Assembly (NCBI GenBank): GCA_035559995.1
Contig: DATMAM010000031.1
Coordinates: 186,001 to 250,000, forward strand
DNA length: 64,000 nt
Source of the DNA: DATMAM01 sp035559995
Lineage (GTDB): Bacteria > Desulfobacterota > Binatia > UBA9968
Direction of reading: 5' to 3'
Below, piece after piece: positions 53,462 through 61,691 of the stretch; positions within the stretch are counted from its first letter, which is position 1, and each line of letters opens with the position of its first letter. The notes beneath the pieces are model-generated. The model worked only from the letters and a program-made list of their open reading frames with translations, did not search any database and was not told where the DNA came from. Position numbers and translations under genes: made by a program.

Positions 53462-54655
53462 TCAGGCCAATTCGAATGCCGGCCTCTCATGCGCTCTATC
53501 CGCTCTCTCGCGGCGGCGGTACAGGCCGATTCTTTCGTTTACGACATCGATTTCGATGATCCTGTTTTTCGCCGGGTCGCGGATGACCCCCATCGGCTCG
53601 CCGCCGCGCGCCACGATGTCGATCTGCTCGCTCAGAAGCTTGCGCAGCATGATAACCCCCTCGTCCGAAACGCCCAGGTGCTCCTGAGTCCGATCCGTGA
53701 TGGGCCCTTGCGTTTCCCAGGCCATGGAGTCCTGCGCGGCGACAAGCGTCATGTCGTATTCGCCCTTGTGGTTTTTCAGCGGCACGTACTGGAACGGCGG
53801 GTCCTCGTCCTCCGGGCTCCGCGCGCTCTCGGAAGGCTCAAAATTGACGCGAAAAACCTGAGTCCGGTAATCGTCCACCGGCACGCGAATTTGCAGATCG
53901 TGCCGGATGGCGCCGTTTTTGGATTTGGCGACGTGGCGCAGGATCGTGGGAAACAAAAGCGGGTGCTCGTCGACCATCGGCGGATCGCCCGGGTTTTTCC
54001 CCGGCGTCGTCCTCCTTTTCATGATGCCGTATTCAAAGAGTATGAACTCGCGCTGCTCCCGGTACTCTTTCATGTGGCTCCCCAGATGCCCCGAATCGCC
54101 GTGCAGCCAGAAAAGATGCGCCGGGTCCACCGAGTTTTCCATCGCCTGCAGCCAGTTGCAGTCGATGATCGACTCTTTCAGGATCCATCTCCTTCCGTCC
54201 TCGCGCACGAGCACGTCCCAGCGCGGCAGTAAAGGCGCGGGCTCGGGGCCCATGTAGGCATAGAGAAGCCCGCTCAACTTCTGGACGCGATACGCTTTCT
54301 GGCGCACGCGCTCCTTGAACGTGCTTCCCGGCGGCTCCGCCGGCTGCTCGAGACATTTCCCGCTGACGTCGAATTTCCACCCGTGGTAGGGACAGCGGAT
54401 GCCGTCCGGCTCGGTTCGCCCGTAGGCGAGCGACGCCATGCGGTGCGCGCAGCGCTCGCCCAAAAGCCCGTACCTTCCCGATTTGTCGCGGAACACGACC
54501 AGCTCTTCGCCGAGAACTTTGACCGCTTTGATCGGCTTCTCTTCCGTTAGCTCCGCCGCGACCGCGACCGGATGCCAGTAACGGCGCAATAGCTCGCCTG
54601 CCGGAGTGCCCGGCCCGACGCGGGTCAATTTTTCATTCTCTTCGCAGCTAAGCAT
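53462..54655 (-). CDS. Rieske [2Fe-2S] ring-hydroxylating oxygenase
   Basis: 397 residues. Cluster ligands C69, H71, C88, H91; catalytic iron D177-x2-H180-x4-H185 (ENSVDPAHLFWLH). AGGAGG precedes the ATG at 54655. It is close to the oxygenase at 55147 and shares its start MLSCEENEKLTRVGPGTPAG. It is the last gene of the leftward run that starts with the radical SAM gene, just beyond a decayed oxidoreductase. The substrate is unknown. The last 20 residues are basic and unlike those of its paralogues. Confidence 0.93.
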   Translation of the reverse strand: MLSCEENEKLTRVGPGTPAGELLRRYWHPVAVAAELTEEKPIKAVKVLGEELVVFRDKSGRYGLLGERCAHRMASLAYGRTEPDGIRCPYHGWKFDVSGKCLEQPAEPPGSTFKERVRQKAYRVQKLSGLLYAYMGPEPAPLLPRWDVLVREDGRRWILKESIIDCNWLQAMENSVDPAHLFWLHGDSGHLGSHMKEYREQREFILFEYGIMKRRTTPGKNPGDPPMVDEHPLLFPTILRHVAKSKNGAIRHDLQIRVPVDDYRTQVFRVNFEPSESARSPEDEDPPFQYVPLKNHKGEYDMTLVAAQDSMAWETQGPITDRTQEHLGVSDEGVIMLRKLLSEQIDIVARGGEPMGVIRDPAKNRIIEIDVVNERIGLYRRRERADRAHERPAFELA

Positions 54656-54686
54656 ACTTTCACCTCCTGGAGCGACCGCTTAAAGC

Positions 54687-55162
54687 TCAAGTGCACGAAA
54701 CCTGGTGGCGCAAAAGCACCTCGCGCTTCTCGCGCGACGACTGAAGGATGGCCTGAAGCACCTCCAAGGTCGCCTTGCCCCACTTTCCGTCCGTGAAAAC
54801 CGGCTTATTGTCGCCTACAGCATCGCGCAACTTCAAGAGCTCCGCGGCGCGATCCAAAAACGGCGGGCAAAGAATCTCTTCCCTTCCGGACTGCCGTGGT
54901 CCGCGGCGGCGATCGCGTGCTCGGCGTGGCAAGCGTTCGGGGTGGCGATCCAGACCGCGTCGAGCGCGGCGCGCGCGCACATTTCCGCGACGCTCGTAAA
55001 CAGAGCGAACCGGGGATGGCTCGCGCGCAGCTTCTCCAGCGCCTTCTCCCTCACGCCCGCAACGGCGGCGAGCCTTACGCCGCTCACCTTATCGAGCGAG
55101 CGCAGCACCGCGTGGCCGGCGTTAACGAGACCGGCGATGCCCAGTCTCAGCGTCCTTTCCAT
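54687..55162 (-). pseudogene. Gfo/Idh/MocA-type oxidoreductase remnant
   Basis: The first ~88 residues (MERTLRLGIAGLVNAGHAVL, then WIATPNACHAEHAIAAADHG) are the Rossmann half of a Gfo/Idh/MocA NAD(P)-dependent oxidoreductase. A different frame then gives the C-terminal end (ELLKLRDAVGDNKPVFTDGK, then WGKATLEVLQAILQSSREKR). About two thirds of a normal 340-390-residue protein is missing between them, and the frame shifts. This is an internal deletion, so the gene is dead. It lies between the two Rieske genes and overlaps the end of 55147 by 16 bases. Confidence 0.85.
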
Positions 55163-56289
55163 ACCTCCCGGCGGGTGTCCGTAATCGTGTCAAACCGGAT
55201 GAGCTCGTTTGCCTTTGGATCGCGCACGACCCCGAGCGGGTCACGCCCGCGCCTCACTTTGTCGATTTCCGACTTGAGGAGCTTCCTGAAAATCAAGATA
55301 CCCCTGTCCCCGCTTGCCAAATGCTCGCGCGTGCGATCGTAAATCGGCCCGGCCGTCTCCCATGCCATGTAGTCCTGCATCCAGACTTTGTCCATCCGAT
55401 AAACGCCCTCCGCCGATTTGTGGTACGCGGCGTGCTCCACCGGAGGATCCTCGAGCGGGTCAACGCGCCCGCGGTCGGCGGACTCGATAAAGTAAACTTC
55501 GAAAAATAGGGTATGCGTGTCGTCGACCGGCACGCGGTATTGAATGTAATGCTCCTTGCCGTGGTGTTGCCTGAGCATATTGGGAAAGACGAGCGGGTGC
55601 TGGTTCACGACCTCGAGTTTGCCGTCGCCGTTTTTGGCGAAGCGCTTCTTCATGATGCCGTGCTCGAAGAGCTCGAAATCGTATTTTGCGATCTCCGCTT
55701 CCCGGTCGCCGTGGACCGGCTTTCCCGTGCGCTGGCTGTGCAGATAATGGTTGTGTGTCGGGTCGACCGAGTTCTCCATCGGCTGCAGCCAGTTGCAATC
55801 CAGCTGCGGCAGCACGACCAGGCGCCGCTGGCCGTCGGTTCGTACAAGCACGTCGTAGCGCGGCAACAGCGGCGCGGGCTTGGGGCCGAGGTACGCGTAA
55901 AGCAGGCCGGCCATTTTTTGCACGGGATAGGCGGGCTGCCTCACGCGGTCTTTATAGGTGCTGCTCGCCGGCTCGGCCGGTTGCTCGAGACACTTGCCGC
56001 TCGGCGCGAAAAGCCAGCCGTGATACGGGCAGCGGATGTTATCGCCCTCGATTCTCCCGTAGGCGAGCGAAGCGCCGCGATGGCAGCAGCGCTCTTCGAC
56101 GAGGCCGTAGGTACCGCTTTCGCCGCGATACAAGACCAAATCTTCTCCGAGAATACGGAGGCGCTTGATCGGTTTTTCTTTGAGTTCCGCGGCCACCGCA
56201 ACCGGGTGCCAGTAGCGGCGCAGCAACTCCCCCGCCGGCGTTCCCGGGCCCACGCGGGTCAATCTCTCATTTTCCCTTTTGCTCAGCAT
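55147..56289 (-). CDS. Rieske [2Fe-2S] ring-hydroxylating oxygenase
   Basis: 380 residues. Cluster ligands C68, H70, C87, H90 (with an extra cysteine, C69, next to the first); catalytic iron D176-x2-H179-x4-H184 (ENSVDPTHNHYLH). It shares the start MLSKRENERLTRVGPGTPAG with the oxygenases at 48644 and 53462. It starts 10 bases after the binding-protein gene at 56299, so uptake and oxidation are probably co-expressed. No reductase is present. Confidence 0.93.
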   Translation of the reverse strand: MLSKRENERLTRVGPGTPAGELLRRYWHPVAVAAELKEKPIKRLRILGEDLVLYRGESGTYGLVEERCCHRGASLAYGRIEGDNIRCPYHGWLFAPSGKCLEQPAEPASSTYKDRVRQPAYPVQKMAGLLYAYLGPKPAPLLPRYDVLVRTDGQRRLVVLPQLDCNWLQPMENSVDPTHNHYLHSQRTGKPVHGDREAEIAKYDFELFEHGIMKKRFAKNGDGKLEVVNQHPLVFPNMLRQHHGKEHYIQYRVPVDDTHTLFFEVYFIESADRGRVDPLEDPPVEHAAYHKSAEGVYRMDKVWMQDYMAWETAGPIYDRTREHLASGDRGILIFRKLLKSEIDKVRRGRDPLGVVRDPKANELIRFDTITDTRREVWKGR

Positions 56290-56298
56290 CGCTCCGCC

Positions 56299-57441
56299 TC
56301 AGCGCTTGGTAACTTCACGGTAAAGCTTCAGGACCGGATCGGCGTCCATGTACTCCGGCATGAACATCGGAATGTAACGCACGCCCTTTCTGCGCCGGTA
56401 CTCGGGCGGGATCGGGTCTTTGGGAATGTCTTCCCGCATCGACTCCACGTAGTCAAAGCGCGTGTTCATAATCTCCTGATACACGGTCTGCCCTGCGCGC
56501 GACAGAAACCAGTTGATGAAAATCTTGGCCGCATTCGGATGGGGCGCGTGCTTCATCAATGCGATCGTTCCGTTCGGCCCGGTGTCGAGATTGGGCGGCT
56601 CCTTAAAGTTGTGGTCGCGAAATTCGTCGACGGGAAGGCCCTGGCCTTTAGCCTGGGGAACCGCGTTGAGAAATAATCCGAGCGAAAATTTCCCCGCCGC
56701 CAGCCAGTCGACGGCCTGGCGATCTTCGCGCGTGAGCGTCAAGTCCATCGCGCCAAAAAGTTGCTTGAGGAAGTCGGCGCCGAGCCCCGGCTTGTAGTAA
56801 ATTCCGCGCCAGCCGCCGGCCGACTCGTTTGGGTCGATGGAGACGATTTTGCCCTTCCACCTGTCCTGGACGAGATCCCAGTAAGACCTGAACTCTCGCG
56901 GATTGACCAGATTGACATTGTACGAGACGCGTGTCGCTGCCGGGCGGCCCCAGAACGCGAAGATGAACTGGCGCTCCGGGTCTTGATAGTGATGTCTTCC
57001 TTCCCACCACTTCGACTCGTCGGTCACGTCCGGGAGGATGAAAGACGCCCTGATCGAATCGAGGGCGTTTGCCTTCTTGTGCAGCACGGCGTACGGGGAC
57101 GTAACGCCGCAGATGCACACATCGGCGAGGTATTTGCCCGCGCGCATCTCGCTGGTAATGCGCACGACAAATCCCGAACCCCTTCCCCCGACAGCGTTCA
57201 CCTTGATGTCGGGAAATTTTCTCTCAAAGGCGAGGATGGCTTTCTCCAACTGTCCGCCTTGCCAAAAGTACACGGACACCTGGCCCTCTTTTTTGGCGGC
57301 CTCGCGGGTTCTCTCCCATTCCGCTTCCCAATCCTTTTTGGGCTCCCCGCCGTAAGCGCGCGGCGACAGAAAACCCAAGGCGAGGATCAGCGCGCTCCCC
57401 AAGCCAGCTCTTGCCCGTCGCGCAGTGCGCCTTGAACGCAT
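56299..57441 (-). CDS. ABC solute-binding protein (family 1)
   Basis: 380 residues with an arginine-rich signal peptide (MRSRRTARRARAGLGSALILALGFLSPRAYG). GGAGG precedes the ATG. Blocks: WEAEWERTREAAKKEGQVSVYFWQ, YNVNLVNPREFRSYWDLVQDRWKGKIVSIDP and MKHAPHPNAAKIFINWFLS. The pocket stretch LAAGKFSLGLFLNAVPQ has no tyrosine. It has no permease or ATPase neighbour and lies between a RraA-like gene and a Rieske oxygenase. Confidence 0.9.
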   Translation of the reverse strand: MRSRRTARRARAGLGSALILALGFLSPRAYGGEPKKDWEAEWERTREAAKKEGQVSVYFWQGGQLEKAILAFERKFPDIKVNAVGGRGSGFVVRITSEMRAGKYLADVCICGVTSPYAVLHKKANALDSIRASFILPDVTDESKWWEGRHHYQDPERQFIFAFWGRPAATRVSYNVNLVNPREFRSYWDLVQDRWKGKIVSIDPNESAGGWRGIYYKPGLGADFLKQLFGAMDLTLTREDRQAVDWLAAGKFSLGLFLNAVPQAKGQGLPVDEFRDHNFKEPPNLDTGPNGTIALMKHAPHPNAAKIFINWFLSRAGQTVYQEIMNTRFDYVESMREDIPKDPIPPEYRRRKGVRYIPMFMPEYMDADPVLKLYREVTKR

Positions 57442-57458
57442 CGCTTCGAACCTCCCAA

Positions 57459-58127
57459 CTAGCTTTGCTCCGCCTTGTTGAGCATCGCCTCATATCCCAG
57501 GCTCTCCATCACTTCGACGACCGGGCGCCCCTTTCGTATCTCGGCGGCCATGCGCGCCTCTTGCGCCGCGATCGCTTCGGCTTCGCCGATCACCTCCTCC
57601 GCCTTTTCCTGCGGCACGATGACGACGCCGCTCCCGTCCGCGATCACCAGATCGCCGGGATGCACCTGAACTCCGCCGCACTGGATCTCGACGTTAAACG
57701 CGTCCTGCATGATGCGCCCGCGCGCCGTCACCGGCACAACCGCGCGCGCGTAAACCGGGAAGCCAACCTCCCTGCTCTCATCGACGTCGCGGCACGCGCC
57801 GTCGATCACGACGCCGCTTAGGCCCTTCATCTTCGCCGCAAGCGACAGCAAGCCCCCCCACGCGGAAACATCCGGCCTGCCGCCGCTGTCGACGACGATG
57901 ATGTCGCCGGCGCTCGCCGCTTCGATGGCGGGGGTGCCCAGGTGATATTTCGACTTCTGCAAGCCGGCGGGCTTGATCTTGACCGTCACGGCCCGGCCCG
58001 CGATCCGCGCGCACGGCCACACCGGCCGGATGCCGAGGGTTGCGCCCTTGAGCTGCAGGCGATCGAGAGCGTCGGAAACGGCGCACGTGTCCAGCTTGCG
58101 CAAGCGAGAAATGAGATCGTCAGGCAT
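57459..58127 (-). CDS. RraA-like (HMG/CHA aldolase) family protein
   Basis: 222 residues. The conserved core is DIIVVDSGGRPDVSAWGGLLSLAAKMKGLSGVVIDGACRDVDE. RraA-like proteins include class II pyruvate aldolases that split 4-hydroxy-4-methyl-2-oxoglutarate and 4-carboxy-4-hydroxy-2-oxoadipate, late steps of protocatechuate and gallate degradation. AAAGGAG precedes the ATG at 58127, and the first bases overlap the end of the radical SAM gene. Next to Rieske oxygenases an aldolase role is more likely than RNase E inhibition, but either is possible. Confidence 0.88.
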   Translation of the reverse strand: MPDDLISRLRKLDTCAVSDALDRLQLKGATLGIRPVWPCARIAGRAVTVKIKPAGLQKSKYHLGTPAIEAASAGDIIVVDSGGRPDVSAWGGLLSLAAKMKGLSGVVIDGACRDVDESREVGFPVYARAVVPVTARGRIMQDAFNVEIQCGGVQVHPGDLVIADGSGVVIVPQEKAEEVIGEAEAIAAQEARMAAEIRKGRPVVEVMESLGYEAMLNKAEQS

Positions 58128-59484
58128 AAGATTCGCTCCTTTGGTCGCGCTCGAGATTCTCTGGCTGGCCGGCCAATCTTAGCGCACGCGCCGGGGACGT
58201 CAATCGCTGATTGAGCGCGGCGGCCAGGCTCTTGAGCCGCTGGATTTCCGCGCAGCCCAAAGACCGGATCGTAAAGGCCGCCTTGTTGTGGGTAAGGGGC
58301 TCCGCCAGATCGACCCGATCGCGGCACAGCTCGCCGTCCGGCGTTCCGGGAATCGGCGAAAACTCCGACAGCACGACGCGAATCCCGAGGCTGTTTACGT
58401 AGTGCATCGATTGCTCGAGCTCCTGGTCGCGGCTTTGCGGGTGACCGACAATCAGGTAGGCGTGGATGTGCCGCGCGTCCATTCCGGCGGCCGTCAGGTA
58501 GTCGACGGCGCGCGCCAGTTCGTGCGCGTAGACCTTGCCGCCGGTTTTTTTCTGCCAAACGTAAGCGTTGCTCTCGAATCCCAGGTACACATGGACAAAA
58601 CCGGCCTCTGCCATCAGCGCGGCCAGCTCTTTCGTAACGAACCTGGCGTTGAGCGCGTTGGGCGTGTGGAACTTAACTTGCCGGCCGCGCTTTACGGCCT
58701 CGCGGAGAAACGGGAGCAAAATTTCCTGCGGCCGGTAGAGCAGGGCGTCGTCATAGAAAACGACATTCTCCACGCCACAAGCGCGCAGCAGTTCGAGTTC
58801 GCGCAAAGAGCGCTCGAGCGGGCGCGCCGCAAATTTTGGATAGGTCTGGGGAACGGAACAGTACGTGCAGCGAAACGGGCAGCCGTCGGCGAGCTTGAGT
58901 ACGCCGGTCCGAAGCCTCGGATACAACTCCCACAGCGCGGGCATGTCTCGCCTGGGCTTGAGGTTCAGGTATTTCCACAAAGGATCCAAATCCATTCCGT
59001 TCACGACCAGATCGGCGCCCGAGGCGCGCGCGTGATCGTTGCACAGCGTCGCGTACACTCCGCCGAGGATAATTTTTGTCCGCGGCGAGAGCGCGCGCAG
59101 ATCGGCTATCACTTCGCGCACGCCGGGGTACCAGTACGTCATCCCGGTCTGCACCAGCGCGTAGTCGAACGGGGCTTCGTGTTCGAGAAACGCCTGGAAC
59201 GCTCGCCGCGGAAGCCCGTAACGGCGGTAGTGGCGCGGGATCGTGTCGAACAGAGCGGGCTTTTTCGCCAGTTGAGAATAAAACTCTCCCCTGCCCCACT
59301 CGTCCGCGCGGTATCGGCCGGGCGGCACGCGCGGATCGAGCCGGTCCAGATAGTCGAACAGAGCAAAGTCCGCCTCACCCCTGAGCCATCCCGCGACCTC
59401 AAGCATGCCGTAAGGCTTGAGCCAAAAATCGTACGCCGAAAAATCGAAGACGGGCGGGTTAACGAGGAGAATTCTACGTTTCAT
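58120..59484 (-). CDS. B12-binding domain radical SAM protein
   Basis: 454 residues starting MKRRILLVNPPVFDFS at 59484; upstream frame is translated repeat. The N-terminal third is a cobalamin-binding fold (TGMTYWYPGVREVIADLRAL, IILGGVYATLC). The radical SAM cluster is the CxxxCxxC in ADGCPFRCTYC near residue 200, followed by FHTPNALNARFVTKEL and VYLGFESNAYVW. The class includes methyltransferases and cyclases acting on unreactive carbons; the reaction is not predictable. Its 3' end overlaps the RraA-like gene by 8 bases. No clear ribosome site is visible, since the repeat abuts the start. Confidence 0.88.
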   Translation of the reverse strand: MKRRILLVNPPVFDFSAYDFWLKPYGMLEVAGWLRGEADFALFDYLDRLDPRVPPGRYRADEWGRGEFYSQLAKKPALFDTIPRHYRRYGLPRRAFQAFLEHEAPFDYALVQTGMTYWYPGVREVIADLRALSPRTKIILGGVYATLCNDHARASGADLVVNGMDLDPLWKYLNLKPRRDMPALWELYPRLRTGVLKLADGCPFRCTYCSVPQTYPKFAARPLERSLRELELLRACGVENVVFYDDALLYRPQEILLPFLREAVKRGRQVKFHTPNALNARFVTKELAALMAEAGFVHVYLGFESNAYVWQKKTGGKVYAHELARAVDYLTAAGMDARHIHAYLIVGHPQSRDQELEQSMHYVNSLGIRVVLSEFSPIPGTPDGELCRDRVDLAEPLTHNKAAFTIRSLGCAEIQRLKSLAAALNQRLTSPARALRLAGQPENLERDQRSESYA

Positions 59485-59570
59485 CGTGCTCGTGGGTCGT
59501 TGCTCGTGCTCGTTGCTCGTGGATCGTGCTCGTGGGTCGCGGGTCGTTGCTCGTGGGTCGTGGATCACGA
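59485..59570 (-). repeat. Simple repeat, TCGTGG-type units (second copy)
   Basis: Irregular copies of ctcgtgggtcgttgctcgtg fill the gap between endonuclease III and the radical SAM start. It belongs to the same family as 7395-7461. It removes the usual leader of the radical SAM gene. Confidence 0.75.
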
Positions 59571-60248
59571 TACCCGCTTCCCCTCCCAGGGACAAAGATG
59601 CCGCAGATTGCATTCTTCGCAGCGCGGCTTTCTCGCGTGGCACACCCTGCGCCCGTGCAAAATAAGCCGGTGCGAGAAATTCGTCCACTCCTTCCGGGGG
59701 ATGATTTTCATCAGGTCCCGCTCGATCTTCTCCGGCTCGGCGTGCGCGCTCAGCCCGAGTCGGCCCGCCAGCCTTTTGACGTGCGTGTCCACGACGATGC
59801 CCGGAGTGCCGAAAGCATAGCCCAGGATCACATTGGCCGTTTTCCGTCCCACGCCCGTAAGCTGCGTAAGCTCCTGCATCGTCGGCGGCACCTTCGACCC
59901 GAACTTCTCCACGAGTTCAGCCGACATCTTCTTGAGCGCGCGCGCCTTGGCGCGAAAGAGCCCCAACGACCGAATGAGCCCTTCGAGCTTGTCGACCGGC
60001 GCGTCACGGAGCGCTTCGGGGGTGGGAAAAAGCCGCAAGAGCCGGGGCGCGACCCGATTGACCTGCTCGTCCGTGGACTGCGCGGAAAGAATCGTCGCGA
60101 CCAGGAGCTGGAACGGATTTTCGTGCTCGAGAAAGCACCTCACTTCCGGATAGATCGCGGCCAGCCTGGCCAGCAGCAACCGGACGCGCTTTCGCTCATC
60201 GCTCGCGGAACTTTTTTTGGCCCGGTTATTGCCAAGCCTACCTTGCAT
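59565..60248 (-). CDS. nth: Endonuclease III
   Basis: 227 residues (E. coli Nth has 211). It is a DNA glycosylase/AP lyase for oxidised pyrimidines. The helix-hairpin-helix LTGVGRKTANVIL contains the catalytic lysine K136, the catalytic aspartate is D154 in VDTHVKR, and the [4Fe-4S] cluster ligands are C203, C210, C213 and C219 (C-x6-C-x2-C-x5-C). The first 20 residues are a basic extension. All key residues are present, so the enzyme should be active. The gene is probably unrelated in function to the catabolic genes that follow. Confidence 0.96.
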   Translation of the reverse strand: MQGRLGNNRAKKSSASDERKRVRLLLARLAAIYPEVRCFLEHENPFQLLVATILSAQSTDEQVNRVAPRLLRLFPTPEALRDAPVDKLEGLIRSLGLFRAKARALKKMSAELVEKFGSKVPPTMQELTQLTGVGRKTANVILGYAFGTPGIVVDTHVKRLAGRLGLSAHAEPEKIERDLMKIIPRKEWTNFSHRLILHGRRVCHARKPRCEECNLRHLCPWEGKRVS

Positions 60249-60377
60249 GATGCGAGGCCCTTTGAATCCGGTGATTTCTAGGAGGGAGTTTGCGAAGAAA
60301 CTACCATGAAGGCGAAAATTTTTCTCGCCGGCTCGGAAGCAAGACGCGTGAGGGTCTCGCGAAAAAAAGGAGGTCTT

Positions 60378-60854
60378 ATGAAATTGGCTAAAGTTCTTCT
60401 GGTCGCAGGCGCCGTGGGCGCTTCAGCGTTGATCTTTGCGGGTCAGGCTCGCGCGGATCACCGCGGCTTGAACAGCCTCAGGCAAGAGCTGAGAAGGGAC
60501 CGGGCCGAGGTGCGCGAGAGTTGGGAGAAGTACCGCGACGCGCGCCGGGAGTTGGAGCGCGACCGAAGGGAGCTCCGGCAGGATCTGCGGAACGGAGCAG
60601 GACGAGGCGAGATCGCCCGCGACCGAGCGGAAGTTCGGGAGAGCTGGCGCGATGTCGTCGACGCACGGCGCGACCTAAACCGCGAGCTCAACGACTATTA
60701 CCGCACGCGGGACCAGTATCGCTGGCGTGCCGGCCGCTACTACGACAGCGATTACGGTTACCGGCCGTACGGATACCGGCACTGGGACGATGACTACTAC
60801 TATGGCCGCCGGAGCTCTTGGTGGCCTTACAGCTGGTGGGACCGCTCGTGGTGA
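60378..60854 (+). CDS. Exported basic, arginine/tyrosine-rich protein, unknown
   Basis: 158 residues from the ATG at 60378, after AAGGAGG. Signal peptide: MKLAKVLLVAGAVGASALIFAGQARA. The middle (30-110) is a highly charged coiled-coil-like helix with two copies of DRAEVRESW and R-rich heptads. The tail is rich in Tyr, Trp and Asp (YYDSDYGYRPYGYRHW, WWPYSWWDRSW). Similar proteins occur in many genomes with no assigned function. A terminator follows at once, so it is a monocistronic unit. Confidence 0.7.
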   Translation: MKLAKVLLVAGAVGASALIFAGQARADHRGLNSLRQELRRDRAEVRESWEKYRDARRELERDRRELRQDLRNGAGRGEIARDRAEVRESWRDVVDARRDLNRELNDYYRTRDQYRWRAGRYYDSDYGYRPYGYRHWDDDYYYGRRSSWWPYSWWDRSW

Positions 60855-61175
60855 GCTAAACGCCGACATTCCCCGTCGTAAAGCGCCGAGGGCAGGCTTT
60901 AAGCCTGCCCTTTTTGTTTGTGCGGCTTGACCTGATCGTGCGGATTTTATAAGCGACTAGGACAAGCGTCCAATTTCTTGCTGTACGCGGCGCGCTCGCC
61001 GACCTCTTTGCTCTCGCGCTGGCCGTCCGGCTCCGGTACGGTTCGAGCGAGGGTCAAAGAAAAAGAGAGCAACCACAAAAATGCTGAGATGCTAACGCCG
61101 CGCTGCGCCCGCCCGCGCCCGCCACAGGCGCGGGCCGAGCGCGGCACGATCACGGCACCGTAAGGAGGAATCAAG
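60855..61175. other. Intergenic region before the biotin carboxylase operon
   Basis: 321 bases with the terminator at its left end and the AccB ribosome site (AAGGAGG) at 61162-61168. No gene is supported; the promoter of the carboxylase operon must lie here. Confidence 0.5.
60890..60915 (+). terminator. Rho-independent terminator
   Basis: A near-perfect stem gggcaggctt / aagcctgccc (60890-60910), followed by five T. It ends the transcript of the basic exported protein. Confidence 0.9.
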
Positions 61176-61691
61176 ATTACAAAGCTCATTCAGGACGATA
61201 TCTTGCAAATCATGAAGCTCTTCGAAAATTCGAGCTTCGATTTTCTTCAGCTTGAATTCGGCGATCTCAAGCTCACGGTCAGCAAGGGAGGATACAAGCC
61301 TGCCTCGTCCGCGGCCCAAGAGGCCGAAAGGCAGGTTGCGGCGGAAAGACCCCGGCCCGCCGCTCCCCGGGCAAGCGAACCGAGCGTTTTGCCGCCGAAA
61401 GAGGTTCAGCGGAGAACTGACGGCGTGCCGATCACCGCGCCGATGGTCGGAACATTCTACACGGCGCCGTCTCCGGGAGCGCCGCCGTTCGTCAATGTCG
61501 GCGACTTTGTGAACGAGGATACCACCGTCGGCTTGATCGAGGTCATGAAGGTGTTCAACGCGGTCACCGCGGGCGTCGCTGGAACGATCACCGAGATCTG
61601 CGTCCAAAACGGCGCGTTCGTCGAGTACGGCCAGCCGCTGTTCATGGTCACGCCGGGCGCGAGCGCAGCACAAAAGGGCAGCGCGGGATGA
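61176..61691 (+). CDS. accB: Biotin carboxyl carrier protein
   Basis: 171 residues if translation starts at the ATT at 61176, seven bases after AAGGAGG. An in-frame TTG (61203) and ATG (61212) lie downstream with weaker or no site. The N-terminal TKLIQDDILQIMKLFENSSFD is conserved in carrier proteins of this type and would be lost with the later starts, which supports the rare AUU start. The biotinylated lysine is K125 in the EVMKVFN motif of the C-terminal lipoyl-like domain (about 83-165), after a proline-rich linker. It carries CO2 between biotin carboxylase and transferase. The gene overlaps accC by ATGA. Confidence 0.9.
   Translation: MTKLIQDDILQIMKLFENSSFDFLQLEFGDLKLTVSKGGYKPASSAAQEAERQVAAERPRPAAPRASEPSVLPPKEVQRRTDGVPITAPMVGTFYTAPSPGAPPFVNVGDFVNEDTTVGLIEVMKVFNAVTAGVAGTITEICVQNGAFVEYGQPLFMVTPGASAAQKGSAG

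Noticed and set aside
48644..56289. Finding reductase subunits for the Rieske oxygenases.
   Set aside because: No FAD/FMN-ferredoxin reductase is present in the window; the only candidate electron carrier is the small ferredoxin at 2949.
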